Shown here: positions 20,341 to 29,289 of the stretch, in pieces
How the letters are laid out: each line of letters begins with the position of its first letter
Numbering within the stretch: position 1 is the first letter of the stretch
Origin: Bacillota bacterium
Lineage (GTDB): Bacteria > Bacillota > Clostridia > Acetivibrionales > Acetivibrionaceae
DNA: 64,000 bases
Direction: 5' to 3'
NCBI GenBank assembly: GCA_023398495.1
Contig: JAEWSG010000142.1
Span: 78,154-142,153, forward strand
Program-made: the position numbers and the translations under genes
The notes under the pieces: generated by a model
The model's input: the letters and a program-made list of their open reading frames with translations, nothing else
Told to the model about the DNA's origin: nothing
Databases searched by the model: none

Positions 20341-21633
20341 TTATTCAGTCATATTTACTGGTAATCCAGGAATATTGAAGTCAGGCACTAAGTCCCAAGT
20401 CAATGTTTCGTTAAAGATCTGATTAAATCTTTGTGTTTGCTCATCAACTGGAGTCCCTTTTGTATTGAATACAGAAACAAGCATATATAAAGCTTCTTTC
20501 ATCTGTTCTAAAGTCGGTTGCCTATTTTCCTTTTCGAGTTCCTCATACATATTCTTAACTTTTCTATAAGGTTCAACAACACCTTTTTGATATTCTTCAG
20601 TATTCCAGTTGGTATTTTTAGTGCAAACAGCAATCGCCATGCACCTCGAAATGAGATCACAATAATTTGACGCATTTTTTTTGTTAACTTGTTTCTGATC
20701 TGACAACTGTTTTCTTAAAGCTTGTACATCTTCTTCTAGATCGAACGAATATGCACTTATGCCTTCAACTCCTTTTTTTGCCAAGTTTTTAAGTACCGAC
20801 TTGGGCCCCAATTCAATTATAGTATCTACACCTTTTCCCTTGAGAAAGTCCATAGTCTCCTGCCAACGTACAGGCTTATATATTTGATAGGTCAGGTTAT
20901 CAGTTATTTGCTCCACACCTGAATAAGGAAGTGCGGTTACATTCGATATAACCGGCCATTTCAGACCATTAAATTCATACTTACCAAGTTCTTCCTTAAA
21001 CTCCTTGGCAATGGGCTCCATCAGTGAGCAGTGAAAAGGTGCACTAACCTGTAGAGCTATAACACTTGCTCCAAGGCCTTTTAACCTTTCTCCTAATGCA
21101 CTGACAGCATTTTTATGCCCCGAAATAACAACTTGATTTATTGAGTTATAATTTGAAATACTTACAATACTATCGCTTTGAGAGAGCTTCCTACACTCTT
21201 CCTCCACAATATCTATACTTATCCCACTAACTGCCGACATAGCACCAAAACCAGGTGCAACCGCACCTTTCATAAGCATTCCACGCTTCCGGACAATTTT
21301 TAATGCCTCTGAAAACTTTATTGCTCCGCTGCATGTTAAAGCAGATATCTCACCAAGACTATGCCCTGCAGCATATACCGGTTCAATTCCTATTTCCTTT
21401 ATGTATAGTTTGAAAGCTGCCACACTTACCGTAAGAATTGCTGGCTGAGTATTTTCAGTCTTTGTCAGCTCATTCAAATCTCCTTCAAAACACAGTTTTT
21501 TTATATCTTGCCCTAAAGTGTAATTCGCTTCTTCAAATACTTTTTCTGCTTCTACAGCTTTTTCGCACAGTAATTTTCCCATTCCGATATACTGTGACCC
21601 TTGACCCGGAAACACTAAAGCAACTTTATTCAT
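20341..21633 (-). CDS. Discrete trans-acting malonyl-type acyltransferase with C-terminal extension
   Basis: The start is set at 21633 (MNKVALVFPGQGSQ) because GGAGG lies five bases upstream; the frame is open further upstream. Residues 1-~300 form a FabD-like acyltransferase with GQGSQ, the nucleophile motif GHSLGE, and a conserved His in VSAPFHCSLM. This is the expected partner of the AT-less PKS in the same cluster. About 110 extra residues follow the AT fold ('KNASNYCDLISRCMAIAVC...' onwards), which I do not recognise and which FabD housekeeping enzymes lack. The gene is the first of the cluster, separated by 217 bp from the NRPS gene. A malonyl-CoA substrate is assumed by family, and another extender unit is possible. 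Confidence 0.9.
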   Translation of the reverse strand: MNKVALVFPGQGSQYIGMGKLLCEKAVEAEKVFEEANYTLGQDIKKLCFEGDLNELTKTENTQPAILTVSVAAFKLYIKEIGIEPVYAAGHSLGEISALTCSGAIKFSEALKIVRKRGMLMKGAVAPGFGAMSAVSGISIDIVEEECRKLSQSDSIVSISNYNSINQVVISGHKNAVSALGERLKGLGASVIALQVSAPFHCSLMEPIAKEFKEELGKYEFNGLKWPVISNVTALPYSGVEQITDNLTYQIYKPVRWQETMDFLKGKGVDTIIELGPKSVLKNLAKKGVEGISAYSFDLEEDVQALRKQLSDQKQVNKKNASNYCDLISRCMAIAVCTKNTNWNTEEYQKGVVEPYRKVKNMYEELEKENRQPTLEQMKEALYMLVSVFNTKGTPVDEQTQRFNQIFNETLTWDLVPDFNIPGLPVNMTE

Positions 21634-21677
21634 TTTAACCTCCGTCACTTTCATCTTTTTCTTAGACTTTATACATA

Positions 21678-21705
21678 TTATTACAAAAATACGTGATTGA
21701 ATCAA
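21678..21705 (-). promoter_or_regulatory. Candidate promoter of the NRPS/PKS operon
   Basis: On the minus strand TTGATT (21705-21700) and TAATAA (21683-21678) are separated by 16 bp. They lie about 45 bp upstream of the chosen acyltransferase start. The DNA is very AT-rich here, so chance matches are likely. Confidence 0.3.
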
Positions 21706-21806
21706 CCATAATTTAAATATTTTTCTAAAATTATATAGAATCTAATAATTCTTCTATGAGCAAAGAATATATGCTGATGACCGAAAAAAACTTGTATCCC
21801 TAGAAA

Positions 21807-22310
21807 TTATTTATAATAAAGAGCTGACAAAAATGTTGTCGGAAGAAGAGTTGCCTCTACGTACTTCATCATTTCACATGCTGCTTTTCTAATTGTATCT
21901 TCATTAATTTTGTTATATTGTATCTCAGTATTTTTCCCAGCAACAAATGCCTTCAATTGTTCACCAATTGCGAATTCTATCATATGGGTATTATCTATAA
22001 GGTTGGCAACAACATAGCTTTCTATGCAAGGGTAACTTAATAGTAATAACCCTCCTCTTAATCCATCTTCATTTTCATAAGCATTTTTGAGTTGAGATAT
22101 CAATTTCTTTATTAGTAGCACATCAACATTGGACTTTGGGTCACGGTCAAATATGTAGTAGATTGCAGCCTTATCAACAGGAAAATCATACTTTGATATT
22201 AATGTTTCAAAAACACTATCGAGATAGCAGTTCTCATCACAGATATCAGAATATTGGATTCCTCAGTATTTATAACTGCAATCTTTGAAGTACTCTACTA
22301 ATACTTTTAT
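21807..22310 (-). pseudogene. Decayed TOPRIM/RloB-like partner of an ATPase
   Basis: Reading from 22310 the frame gives 'IKVLVEYFKDCSYKY', then a TGA stop at 22265-22263, then a continuous coding frame to 21807. The first codon is ATA six bases after the end of the ATPase frame, where ATG would be expected. The only usable internal start is a GTG at 22121. Motifs 'YYIFDRDPKS' and 'LSYPCIES' recall the acidic motifs of TOPRIM/RloB-type nucleases that pair with AAA ATPases in abortive-infection modules. The pairing with the upstream ATPase fits this. With a lost start and a nonsense codon, I judge it non-functional. Confidence 0.6.
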
Positions 22311-22315
22311 CCTTA

Positions 22316-23480
22316 TTAATTTTCATAGGCATCCTTATACTTTGGCAAGCCGCCAAACACTCCACTCAAATACATCTTTTCAAGATTCTGAGCAACTCTA
22401 GGCTGTTCATCTGAAAAACGTTTTATATGGCTACCGTTCTTTCCGTCAAATTCAACTGAATATATTTGATCCGGACGAAGCAACGAAGTTGAAAGCAAAT
22501 TTGTAGAATGGGAAACAAAAATCATCTGAGACTTCTCAGTTGTATTCATGAAGTATTTGACCATAAGCTCTTCAAGTTCATTATGAAAGCCGCTAGAAAA
22601 CTCATCTATCAACAGCATACCGTTATGTTGTGCAACAAACAAGAACGCTGGCAGCAAGTTCAGCAACGTACGGTTCCCTAGTGATTCTTCACCATAAGGA
22701 ATAGGTGTGTTAATACCTTTACGCTTGAAGAACAGCATCTTTTCCTCTTCATTATGATACTTAATAACAACGTGCTCTCCTTTAACCTCATTGGCATAGT
22801 CTATAGACTAATCAAAGTTGTAATCCTGAAAGAATTTATTAATCTCCTCAGTTCCTTTTTCATCAATATACTTAGCAATCCTGAAATCCTGCTTTCCGTA
22901 TGATATAACATTTCTACCAAAGGCATTTAAGTAAATGGAGCACTGCAAAAACTCAAACCATTTACGTAAAATTTCATTCCTTGCAAACCTGGTGTTAAAG
23001 TATACCTGTTCTCAAAAAAAGCGTCTCTTTGTCAAGATCAGTATAATTTTCATTGTCTGTGATGTATGATTTAGCTGTTACACCCATTCTTTCAAGCATC
23101 ACCTTATTATCAATATATAGTTTTTCTGGAAGAATAGTTTTCTTAGCATCAAATTCAAAAAAGTAGCGATTCTCTTTGCTAGCAATCTTAAAGTAATAGT
23201 CCAGCGAGAACTCCGGTCTATCTGAAAAAAGGCAACTAAAAAGTCCAGAGTTTATTTCCTTCTCCATAAATAAAAGATCGAGCAATAGTCTGATTGCATG
23301 TAATGCATTGGATTTACCGGAAGCATTTGCACCAACAAACACCGTCCCTTTAAGCACCCCATTATCAGCTACATTAGGAACATCCAATACTTTATAATTA
23401 GTTTTCGTAAAGTCTTTTATTGTCTCATTCTTAAAAGATTTGAAGTTCTTCATAACTAACTTAGATATCATAAACATCAC
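22316..23480 (-). pseudogene. Broken AAA/ABC-type ATPase (abortive-infection style)
   Basis: The N-terminal piece (22995-23480) has 'LVMKNFKSFKNE' and Walker A GANASGKSN. A second frame from about 22990 to 22811 continues with 'VYFNTRFARNEILRKW'. It then meets TAG at 22810-22808. After that stop the same frame continues into 22738-22316, which holds the signature-like 'ESLGNRTLL', Walker B 'GMLLIDEFSSGF' and the 'FVSHSTNLL' switch. Intact relatives are ~390 residues. At least one frameshift and one nonsense codon separate the two ATP-binding halves. Together with the damaged downstream gene this is a dead two-gene defence-type cassette. Confidence 0.85.
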
Positions 23481-23576
23481 CCTCTCAAGTCTGATTATAC
23501 CATGTATATGTATTATGCAATATTTTTACACATCATCAATGATTATTCGTAATATTTTTACGACTATGCAACACTT

Positions 23577-23804
23577 TCATTTCCAACTGTCTTTAAACTC
23601 TTTAGTTTTCAGTACATAACTCGTAATAAGAACAACCACACCTCCAAATAAAAGACGAAATAGCCTAAAGTATCCGACCGCAGGATTTTCTGCATGCTTT
23701 GATAAAGACAACAACCCTATCATAAAAAATACGAAGCCCATTATATTAATGGTTTTAATCATTTCTTTTTTCGTATTCTTTACCCTATGTTGTGTATCAA
23801 ACAT
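23577..23804 (-). CDS. Small two-helix membrane protein, unknown function
   Basis: The start at 23804 (MFDTQHRVK) follows a GGCGGGG stretch; a longer in-frame start exists at 23843. The 75-residue product has a basic N-terminus and two hydrophobic segments (~20-37 and ~50-67). I do not recognise a family. Its 3' half has a close DNA relative at about 30204-30253, where the reading frame is degenerate, so this is a short repeated gene family or a mobile remnant. It stands alone between a pseudogene pair and a palindromic element. Confidence 0.5.
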   Translation of the reverse strand: MFDTQHRVKNTKKEMIKTINIMGFVFFMIGLLSLSKHAENPAVGYFRLFRLLFGGVVVLITSYVLKTKEFKDSWK

Positions 23805-23941
23805 AGTTTTATCCCCGCCTTTTGCAAAAGAAAATTTCAGCATTTTCAGTACTGCTCCGTAAAGAGTAAATTAGTAATAATGAAAGCCTCCAAATTTTAA
23901 GTATATATAGTCACTTACAATATTGTCGTGCTTTATAGACC

Positions 23942-24171
23942 GGTTTGGCTGTGGTCATGAAAGGCTGCAGAATTCAACGCTAACCCAAGAGTTGGCAATG
24001 CTCGTTCGCTAAGAAATTTCACGAAACGTATCCTACATAACATCCTTGTTATGGGGATACTTTACGAACATCCTTGTTCGTAATCGTGAAATTTCTAAGC
24101 TCTCTTCGCATGCCAACTCTAGGGTCTTAACGCTAATGAATTCCTCCGCCTTTCATGCCCCCATCCAAACC
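23942..24171. repeat. 230-bp near-palindromic element with nested hairpins (MITE-like)
   Basis: The two ends are inverted copies. GGTTTGG...CATGAAAGGC at 23942-23966 matches the reverse complement of GCCTTTCATG...CCAAACC at 24148-24171. AGAGTTGGCA and AAGAAATTTCACGA on the left recur inverted on the right. The centre holds two short perfect hairpins of the same design: CATAACATCCTTGTTATG (24036-24053) and ACGAACATCCTTGTTCGT (24064-24081). The element has no coding capacity of its own. The form is that of a non-autonomous inverted-repeat element or a structured intergenic repeat. No second copy is seen in this window. Confidence 0.75.
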
Positions 24172-24248
24172 TACGTAGGGGCTGGAATTTGCTCTTTCAT
24201 CTTTAGAGGAAGCCTAAGAATAGAGTTATTAATATTTTTAAGACACGT

Positions 24249-24282
24249 AAAAGTCCGGTGTCTCTAAAGCTACCGGACTTTT
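24249..24282 (-). terminator. Rho-independent terminator after the large secreted-protein gene
   Basis: AAAAGTCCGGT (24249-24259) pairs perfectly with ACCGGACTTTT (24272-24282) around a 12-nt loop. It sits 20 bp beyond the stop codon at 24302, and the flanking A/T runs allow function on either strand. Confidence 0.75.
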
Positions 24283-24301
24283 AAAATTACATAAAAATAA
24301 T

Positions 24302-26899
24302 TTAGTTTCCAATCACAGCGTTTTGATCATCATAAAGCGTACCGTTTACAGTCACTTCAATTACATCTAAGTTGTATATGCCTTTTAGAGTACCCAACCC
24401 TTTATATGCGTTAGTTGAATCCGACAATGCAATATCCCCAATCCAAGCCGCTACTCTGTATTTACCGTCAGGCATATCTATATTGGTATATACCTTTATG
24501 TTTTCAGGATTTACTTTAATGGTAACTGTTGTTTTTTCAGTTATTTTGTATAAATTCTGCCCGTCTTTTATGTACTCTCTGTATTTATAATTGTTTTTGC
24601 TTCCGATTGTACCGGATTCATCATAGCCCTCAAGAATTTGCTTCAGGTATTCATGTGTAAAGCCTCCGCTATCCTGCGAGTGTTTTATTTCCTCAACATC
24701 CGGCTTATGCAATGATTTCTCCACCTTCAGCATTACCACACCATCAACACCCGTCGGATCTTTTGCTGTTAATACTGCAGGTTTTCTGGCAAAACTGCTT
24801 CCGCTTTTTGGTAACAATTCATTTTGTATATTAACCGGCTCTTTACGGTTATTTATATACATCAGGTCAGATTCATAACGAAAGGAATCAATTACAGCAT
24901 CCACAAGGTCTTTGTGGTCTTTAGTCTCTGCATCGGTTGTCTTGTATGTAACCGTTTCTACTGTAAATGTGTATGTTCCAGTCGGGTTGAAATAATAGCC
25001 TGACTTTATGGGGTAATCAACATTTTTCAGACCTATATCCGATGCAAATACTGCTTTATCATATTCTGTTTTTCTGTAATCTCCGTTTCTGGCAGCTTCT
25101 CTGCTTCGTTTGTAGTCTTTTGCCATTATGCTTGTAGGCGTCCATTTCAGCACACCGCTATTTTGCTGTGTAAAAGTTCTTTGATAACGTCCCGGCACTG
25201 CTGTCCATCCATATAGTGAAGCATCCACGTCCTGATGACACATCCAGCGTATTACATCAAATTTGTAAGTCTCACTTGTCCAGAACAGGTTTTTCTGTAG
25301 ATATTTTGCTGCATTGTATTCTATCTTATTTTCAAAAGTCTTTGCCGGTATTGTATGCTTGCCATTGTATATATGGGTTGTAATAGTTCTCGTATCGGTT
25401 CCGGAACTAAATGCCGCACTGGTTTTATTTGATTTGGCTTCAGTGTAAGTACTTCCGTCCTCATAGATACGGGTAACAGTGTATTTATAATTTCCGTAGG
25501 CAGTACCACCAAAGGTAATTTTACCACTTGCCGTTTTTGATACCGGTCCATCCAACCATTTGCTATCTATAGGATTGTCATAGCGACTGGTGGTTGAATC
25601 ATATGTTGCATCTTTTCTATATACTGTGGTATTTATTACAGGATGTTTTACTATTGTACCTGCCGCCTCATCTACTGCTTGATTTGTTGGGCTGAAGTTT
25701 CTATACAAATCAGTAGTTTTATTATTTATACTCAAATCTCCCCATGCATTACCATACAAACTTCCTCTTGGAGCTGCTAGTTTAGCAGTTATATCTTTAC
25801 CATCAGCAAGAAGAAATTTGACTTTTCTGCTCAATACGTTATAGTCGAGGTCGAACTTTCCTGATGTGTTAATTGCTGTTGCAGGTTTTATCACAGTTTC
25901 AAGAGTGTTATTGTCAAGAAGGGGCTCTTCTGGGTTTGTACCGTCTTTATTTATCTCAAACTTAACGTTTACATCGTTCTCAGGCATTTCAAACTCTGCT
26001 AGAATTGCAGTTTCTCCGTTAGCCAGTATTTCAATATTACCGGTATCCTTTTCAGCATAGCCATAATACTTTACTGAAGGTAATGGTTTATTTGTTGTTT
26101 TATCAGTGATTTCCCATTTATAAAAGGGTGCATTTTCATCGACCTCAGTTAAGTCTGTTTTATACGTCGATTTAATTTGTATGAGTACTTGTACTTTATC
26201 ACCGGATGCGACGCTTGAGGGTAATTCTTCTAATTCTACATTGAGGTCACCGAATTTGGACTCGCTTTTAAGTCCCTCTGGCGACATTGGAACAGTTAAG
26301 TAATAAACTTGATTCCCTGAAGGATTGTGGAACATAATTCCACATCCCCAACTGACACTTGTAGGTGGCTGGTAGACATGTACATATTTGTGCCATTCCC
26401 TTTCTTTAATTCTATCTTCAGGGAAATCTAATAAAGAACCATCAGGCTTCTTCCTTGATATTAGCTTTAATCCTAACCTTATACTTTCTTCATATAATGG
26501 GTTATCGTTAAAAACATCAATACTTTGTACTTCTGTTCTTCCTTTTGTCTTACTATCGTGTTTAGGACTTGGTAACCAATTCCTATTCCATAGACCTATA
26601 GTTGAAGTAACATCATTCCGAAACAAATAATTTGTAAAAAAAGTATCCTCCATAGTATATCCTAAATACCTATTTCTACCTGTAACACTATCAAATTCAA
26701 AAGGTTCTCCATATACAATAAGGTTTCTTTCATCTAATAAATACGGACTATTTGATAATGGTTTAGGAGTCGGAGCAAAATTATACATCTCAAAATAATC
26801 ATAACTTAGAATGCCAAGTGTTTTTATTTCATTATTAGCTAATTTAACGAGATCTTCTCTTGAAACAGTATCACTTGCAAACACACCTATTGTACTCAT
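24302..26899 (-). CDS. Large secreted protein, DUF5704/Athe_2463-like
   Basis: The first ATG (26899) gives 865 residues, but the frame is open upstream and encodes a hydrophobic stretch 'KYSLFIILSILIMSTIGVFAS', a good signal peptide with cleavage after FAS. No normal start codon lies in that extension. The downstream body has beta-rich repeats and segments such as 'DLMYINNRKEPVNIQ' and 'PDGKYRVAAWIGDIAL'. It resembles, from memory, secreted Athe_2463/DUF5704-type proteins of cellulolytic clostridia that are paired with copper-amine-oxidase-N proteins, as here. Function is unknown; a cell-surface or matrix role is guessed. The gene directly follows 26953-27717 and ends at a strong terminator. 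Confidence 0.75.
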   Translation of the reverse strand: MSTIGVFASDTVSREDLVKLANNEIKTLGILSYDYFEMYNFAPTPKPLSNSPYLLDERNLIVYGEPFEFDSVTGRNRYLGYTMEDTFFTNYLFRNDVTSTIGLWNRNWLPSPKHDSKTKGRTEVQSIDVFNDNPLYEESIRLGLKLISRKKPDGSLLDFPEDRIKEREWHKYVHVYQPPTSVSWGCGIMFHNPSGNQVYYLTVPMSPEGLKSESKFGDLNVELEELPSSVASGDKVQVLIQIKSTYKTDLTEVDENAPFYKWEITDKTTNKPLPSVKYYGYAEKDTGNIEILANGETAILAEFEMPENDVNVKFEINKDGTNPEEPLLDNNTLETVIKPATAINTSGKFDLDYNVLSRKVKFLLADGKDITAKLAAPRGSLYGNAWGDLSINNKTTDLYRNFSPTNQAVDEAAGTIVKHPVINTTVYRKDATYDSTTSRYDNPIDSKWLDGPVSKTASGKITFGGTAYGNYKYTVTRIYEDGSTYTEAKSNKTSAAFSSGTDTRTITTHIYNGKHTIPAKTFENKIEYNAAKYLQKNLFWTSETYKFDVIRWMCHQDVDASLYGWTAVPGRYQRTFTQQNSGVLKWTPTSIMAKDYKRSREAARNGDYRKTEYDKAVFASDIGLKNVDYPIKSGYYFNPTGTYTFTVETVTYKTTDAETKDHKDLVDAVIDSFRYESDLMYINNRKEPVNIQNELLPKSGSSFARKPAVLTAKDPTGVDGVVMLKVEKSLHKPDVEEIKHSQDSGGFTHEYLKQILEGYDESGTIGSKNNYKYREYIKDGQNLYKITEKTTVTIKVNPENIKVYTNIDMPDGKYRVAAWIGDIALSDSTNAYKGLGTLKGIYNLDVIEVTVNGTLYDDQNAVIGN

Positions 26900-26952
26900 A
26901 ATTAAAATACTTAAAATAATGAATAATGAATATTTTGATTTTCTTCCTCAAG

Positions 26953-27717
26953 TTATTCCACCCTCTTTTTCCAAACTTTAACTTCCACACCAATACCTGC
27001 ACCAAAAACAGATATGTTTTGGTCATTATATTTAAAATCTTTTAGTTCAATTCTATCGCTTCTTGTTTGTTTTAATCTTGCATAAGAAAATACTTCCATA
27101 GCAATTTCTTCCCCATATCTATCAGCTAACATTTTTTCAGCTGCATCATATCTTGCATTTAAAATTTCTGTATTTGGATCCCATGTAATAGATATTGAAT
27201 ATTCAACATCAACTACATTAGTTTCAACCTTAATCCATCCATAAACAGGATCCTTCGTAGCCTGTGGCGTAGGCACTACACTTACATTCGTGTCAATATA
27301 CACTGTCCTGATTACACTATCCCATCTCACAGTTGCCCCAAAGGCTTCAGCTACGTACCTTGCAGGCACAAACGTTCTTCCCTCTTGTAGCAAAGCAGCT
27401 GTATCCATCTGAAGCTTCTTGCCATCTAGTTCATATTCTTTCTTTCCTATGTACAAAATCAACTTATTACCGCCCTTCACAAAAGTCGCTTTCTGAGCTG
27501 TTCCATCCCACGTAACTGTTGCACCTAATTTCTCACCTATAAACCTTGCTGGTGTTTGTGTTCTACCATTTGAATCTATGAAAGGCTGTGCATCCGGAAA
27601 GAACAATCTATCATTATTTACTACTATACGAAGTGGCATTTCACCATAAACTTTTAATGCCGAAAGCACTGTTGCCATAAATAGTATAAACACTATCACC
27701 TTTGCAAACTTTTTCAT
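26953..27717 (-). CDS. Secreted copper amine oxidase N-terminal-like domain protein
   Basis: The 254-residue product starts behind AGAGGAGG and has a signal peptide (residues 1-~25, 'KVIVFILFMATVLSALKVYG'). Two copper-amine-oxidase-N-like repeats follow: 'PARFIGEKLGATVTWDG' near 55-75 and 'PARYVAEAFGATVRWDS' near 120-137. In Clostridia this fold is a cell-surface or extracellular module, not an oxidase. The last ~100 residues ('VYGWIKVETNVVDVEYSI...') are not recognised. It is co-directional with the large secreted protein downstream and probably forms a two-gene operon with it. A -10-like TATACT lies about 20 bp upstream of the ribosome site, a weak call. Confidence 0.85.
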   Translation of the reverse strand: MKKFAKVIVFILFMATVLSALKVYGEMPLRIVVNNDRLFFPDAQPFIDSNGRTQTPARFIGEKLGATVTWDGTAQKATFVKGGNKLILYIGKKEYELDGKKLQMDTAALLQEGRTFVPARYVAEAFGATVRWDSVIRTVYIDTNVSVVPTPQATKDPVYGWIKVETNVVDVEYSISITWDPNTEILNARYDAAEKMLADRYGEEIAMEVFSYARLKQTRSDRIELKDFKYNDQNISVFGAGIGVEVKVWKKRVE

Positions 27718-28464
27718 AATAAAAAATCCTCCTCTAGTATAATATATGTGTCTTATTGATAGTCACGCTAGGACTTTATACATCTACAAATTTATTCTCT
27801 TGGCTAATTAATTTTATACGATTTCACCTTGAGTAGTGCATTATAGTATATATCTTTCCTTTATATCGGCAATTGCAATGCCATAATTTACTATTATTCT
27901 ATATTTACAGTTCATTTAATACAAACAATATAAATATAAAAGCATTCAAATATGGTGGTACTATGATTTTGGAAGCTGTATGAAGAGATTTGCCTGATGT
28001 TTTAGTGACAACCGACTCCTTTACATGACCTTCGCAAAGAAGCTGTATGCCATTCGGCAGACAGATGAACGATATTTTGCTACGCAAAAATCGTGCCTCA
28101 GCTTGATAATTTATCGCACGCGTCTATGGGACATCCTGTCCCGAGACGCTAAAAATGCCGTCCGTGGCATTTTTACTTCAAAATATCAAGCTTTCGGCAA
28201 CAGCTTACCTCTTTCGAACGAAGTGAAAGAGGTAAAAGCGAAGGGGCTCGATGCCCCGTAGCTTTTCTTCTAATGCTCAGGTCAAGTAATTCCGTCGGTT
28301 GACACTAAAACAAGGTTATACAATAATCAAGTTGATTTTTTGCTGTCTTATTGACATGGCTGTTTTAATATAGATTTTTAAATATTTAAAGGCTTTAATA
28401 ATTTCTGAGCATCAAGGGAATAACTGGATATTTTATTGCCCACACAAAATAGCAAAGAGCCCCT
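27718..28464. other. Intergenic stretch holding the first multi-hairpin repeat
   Basis: Apart from the repeat at 27999-28313 I see no gene here. The left part carries the likely promoter of the minus-strand secreted-protein operon. The right part (28314-28464) is AT-rich without convincing coding frames. Confidence 0.5.
27999..28313 (+). repeat. ~315-bp multi-hairpin inverted-terminal-repeat element, copy 1
   Basis: The ends are inverted: TGTTTTAGTGACAACCGAC on the left and GTCGGTTGACACTAAAACA on the right. The interior is a string of short hairpins: AAAATGCC...GGCATTTTT, GGGACATCCTGTCCC, GGGGCTCGATGCCCC, and TACCTCTTTC...GAAAGAGGTA. The reverse complement recurs at 55575-55892 over its whole length with small differences, mainly in loops. 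No transposase is encoded. This fits a MITE or a structured non-coding repeat family. Confidence 0.85.
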
Positions 28465-29274
28465 TTAGTCAGTCATGTTCACATTCTTTACACTCATCAC
28501 AAAGCCATCAAACTTATATCTGTTTTGAAATTCATCTTTAGTTAACATTACTCGCCCTTCAAGCGGATCACCTATAATATAACTCCCTCTTTCACTGCCG
28601 AAGTAAACAATAACATGCCCAATATTACTTACATTTACATCAAGAATTGATGGAACAGGAAGCTTTGATAAATCCTTCTCATAAAAGCATTCTACTTTCA
28701 TTCCATTTTTTCTGATATACCTAATAATTTCATATACACTTGTTCCTGTACGGTTTGTATATACGGATTTCGCCACTTCAGCTTCGGTCTTTTCCTGTCC
28801 GAAGTATCTAAATACTGTAGCTATAGCTGAAGGTGCACAAGTAACCCCTTCAGTCTGGATGCAAACATCTTCCCGCCATTCACTTTTTAGATTCTCATAG
28901 TTAATAAGAATGCCTATAGCTTGCATATTAGGGGGTATAATTAAAAGAACAGCTATTATGTAGAAATACTTATTGAACATTTTCCATCTTACTTTTGCAG
29001 TATCAGCCTTTACTGTAATAAAGCCAATGAGCAGTCCCCAAAAGGCAGTTAGAAACTCAATTCCAACAATACTCCTAAATTCGATAAACCATATAGGCTT
29101 TTTAAAGATAGGCAGTTCCATAACCAAAAAAGATATTCCTGGTAAGCATAAAGCAAAGAAAATCAAACCTAAGATTATTTTTGGTTTGCTTTTCTTTACT
29201 GCATATGAAAGCTTGTATCCAAATAGCAAAAGAATTACTGTTGTTACAAACGCAATAAGGAACTGTAAATACAT
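28465..29274 (-). CDS. Membrane-anchored C39-like cysteine peptidase
   Basis: I place the start at 29274 (MYLQFLIAF) with GGGTGG upstream; an in-frame ATG lies at 29286. Four hydrophobic helices (~1-145) precede an extracytoplasmic or cytoplasmic C39-type papain-like domain: Cys in 'GVTCAPSAIATVFRYFG', His in 'NIGHVIVYFG' and Asp in 'IIGDPLEG'. C39 domains usually cut double-glycine leaders of bacteriocins, but no ABC domain or leader peptide gene is visible nearby, so the substrate is unknown. It lies just inside the left copy of the multi-hairpin repeat and directly follows a broken Bro-N/Fic gene. Confidence 0.8.
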   Translation of the reverse strand: MYLQFLIAFVTTVILLLFGYKLSYAVKKSKPKIILGLIFFALCLPGISFLVMELPIFKKPIWFIEFRSIVGIEFLTAFWGLLIGFITVKADTAKVRWKMFNKYFYIIAVLLIIPPNMQAIGILINYENLKSEWREDVCIQTEGVTCAPSAIATVFRYFGQEKTEAEVAKSVYTNRTGTSVYEIIRYIRKNGMKVECFYEKDLSKLPVPSILDVNVSNIGHVIVYFGSERGSYIIGDPLEGRVMLTKDEFQNRYKFDGFVMSVKNVNMTD

Positions 29275-29289
29275 TTTACCACCCATCTT

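Noticed and set aside
24046..24267. Plus-strand frame of 73 residues in the palindromic element
   Set aside because: It is produced by the inverted-repeat DNA itself; the peptide has no protein-like pattern.
28025..28261. Plus-strand frame of 78 residues in the first multi-hairpin repeat (and 55583-55921 in the second)
   Set aside because: The reading frames follow hairpins, differ between copies, and show no conserved peptide.
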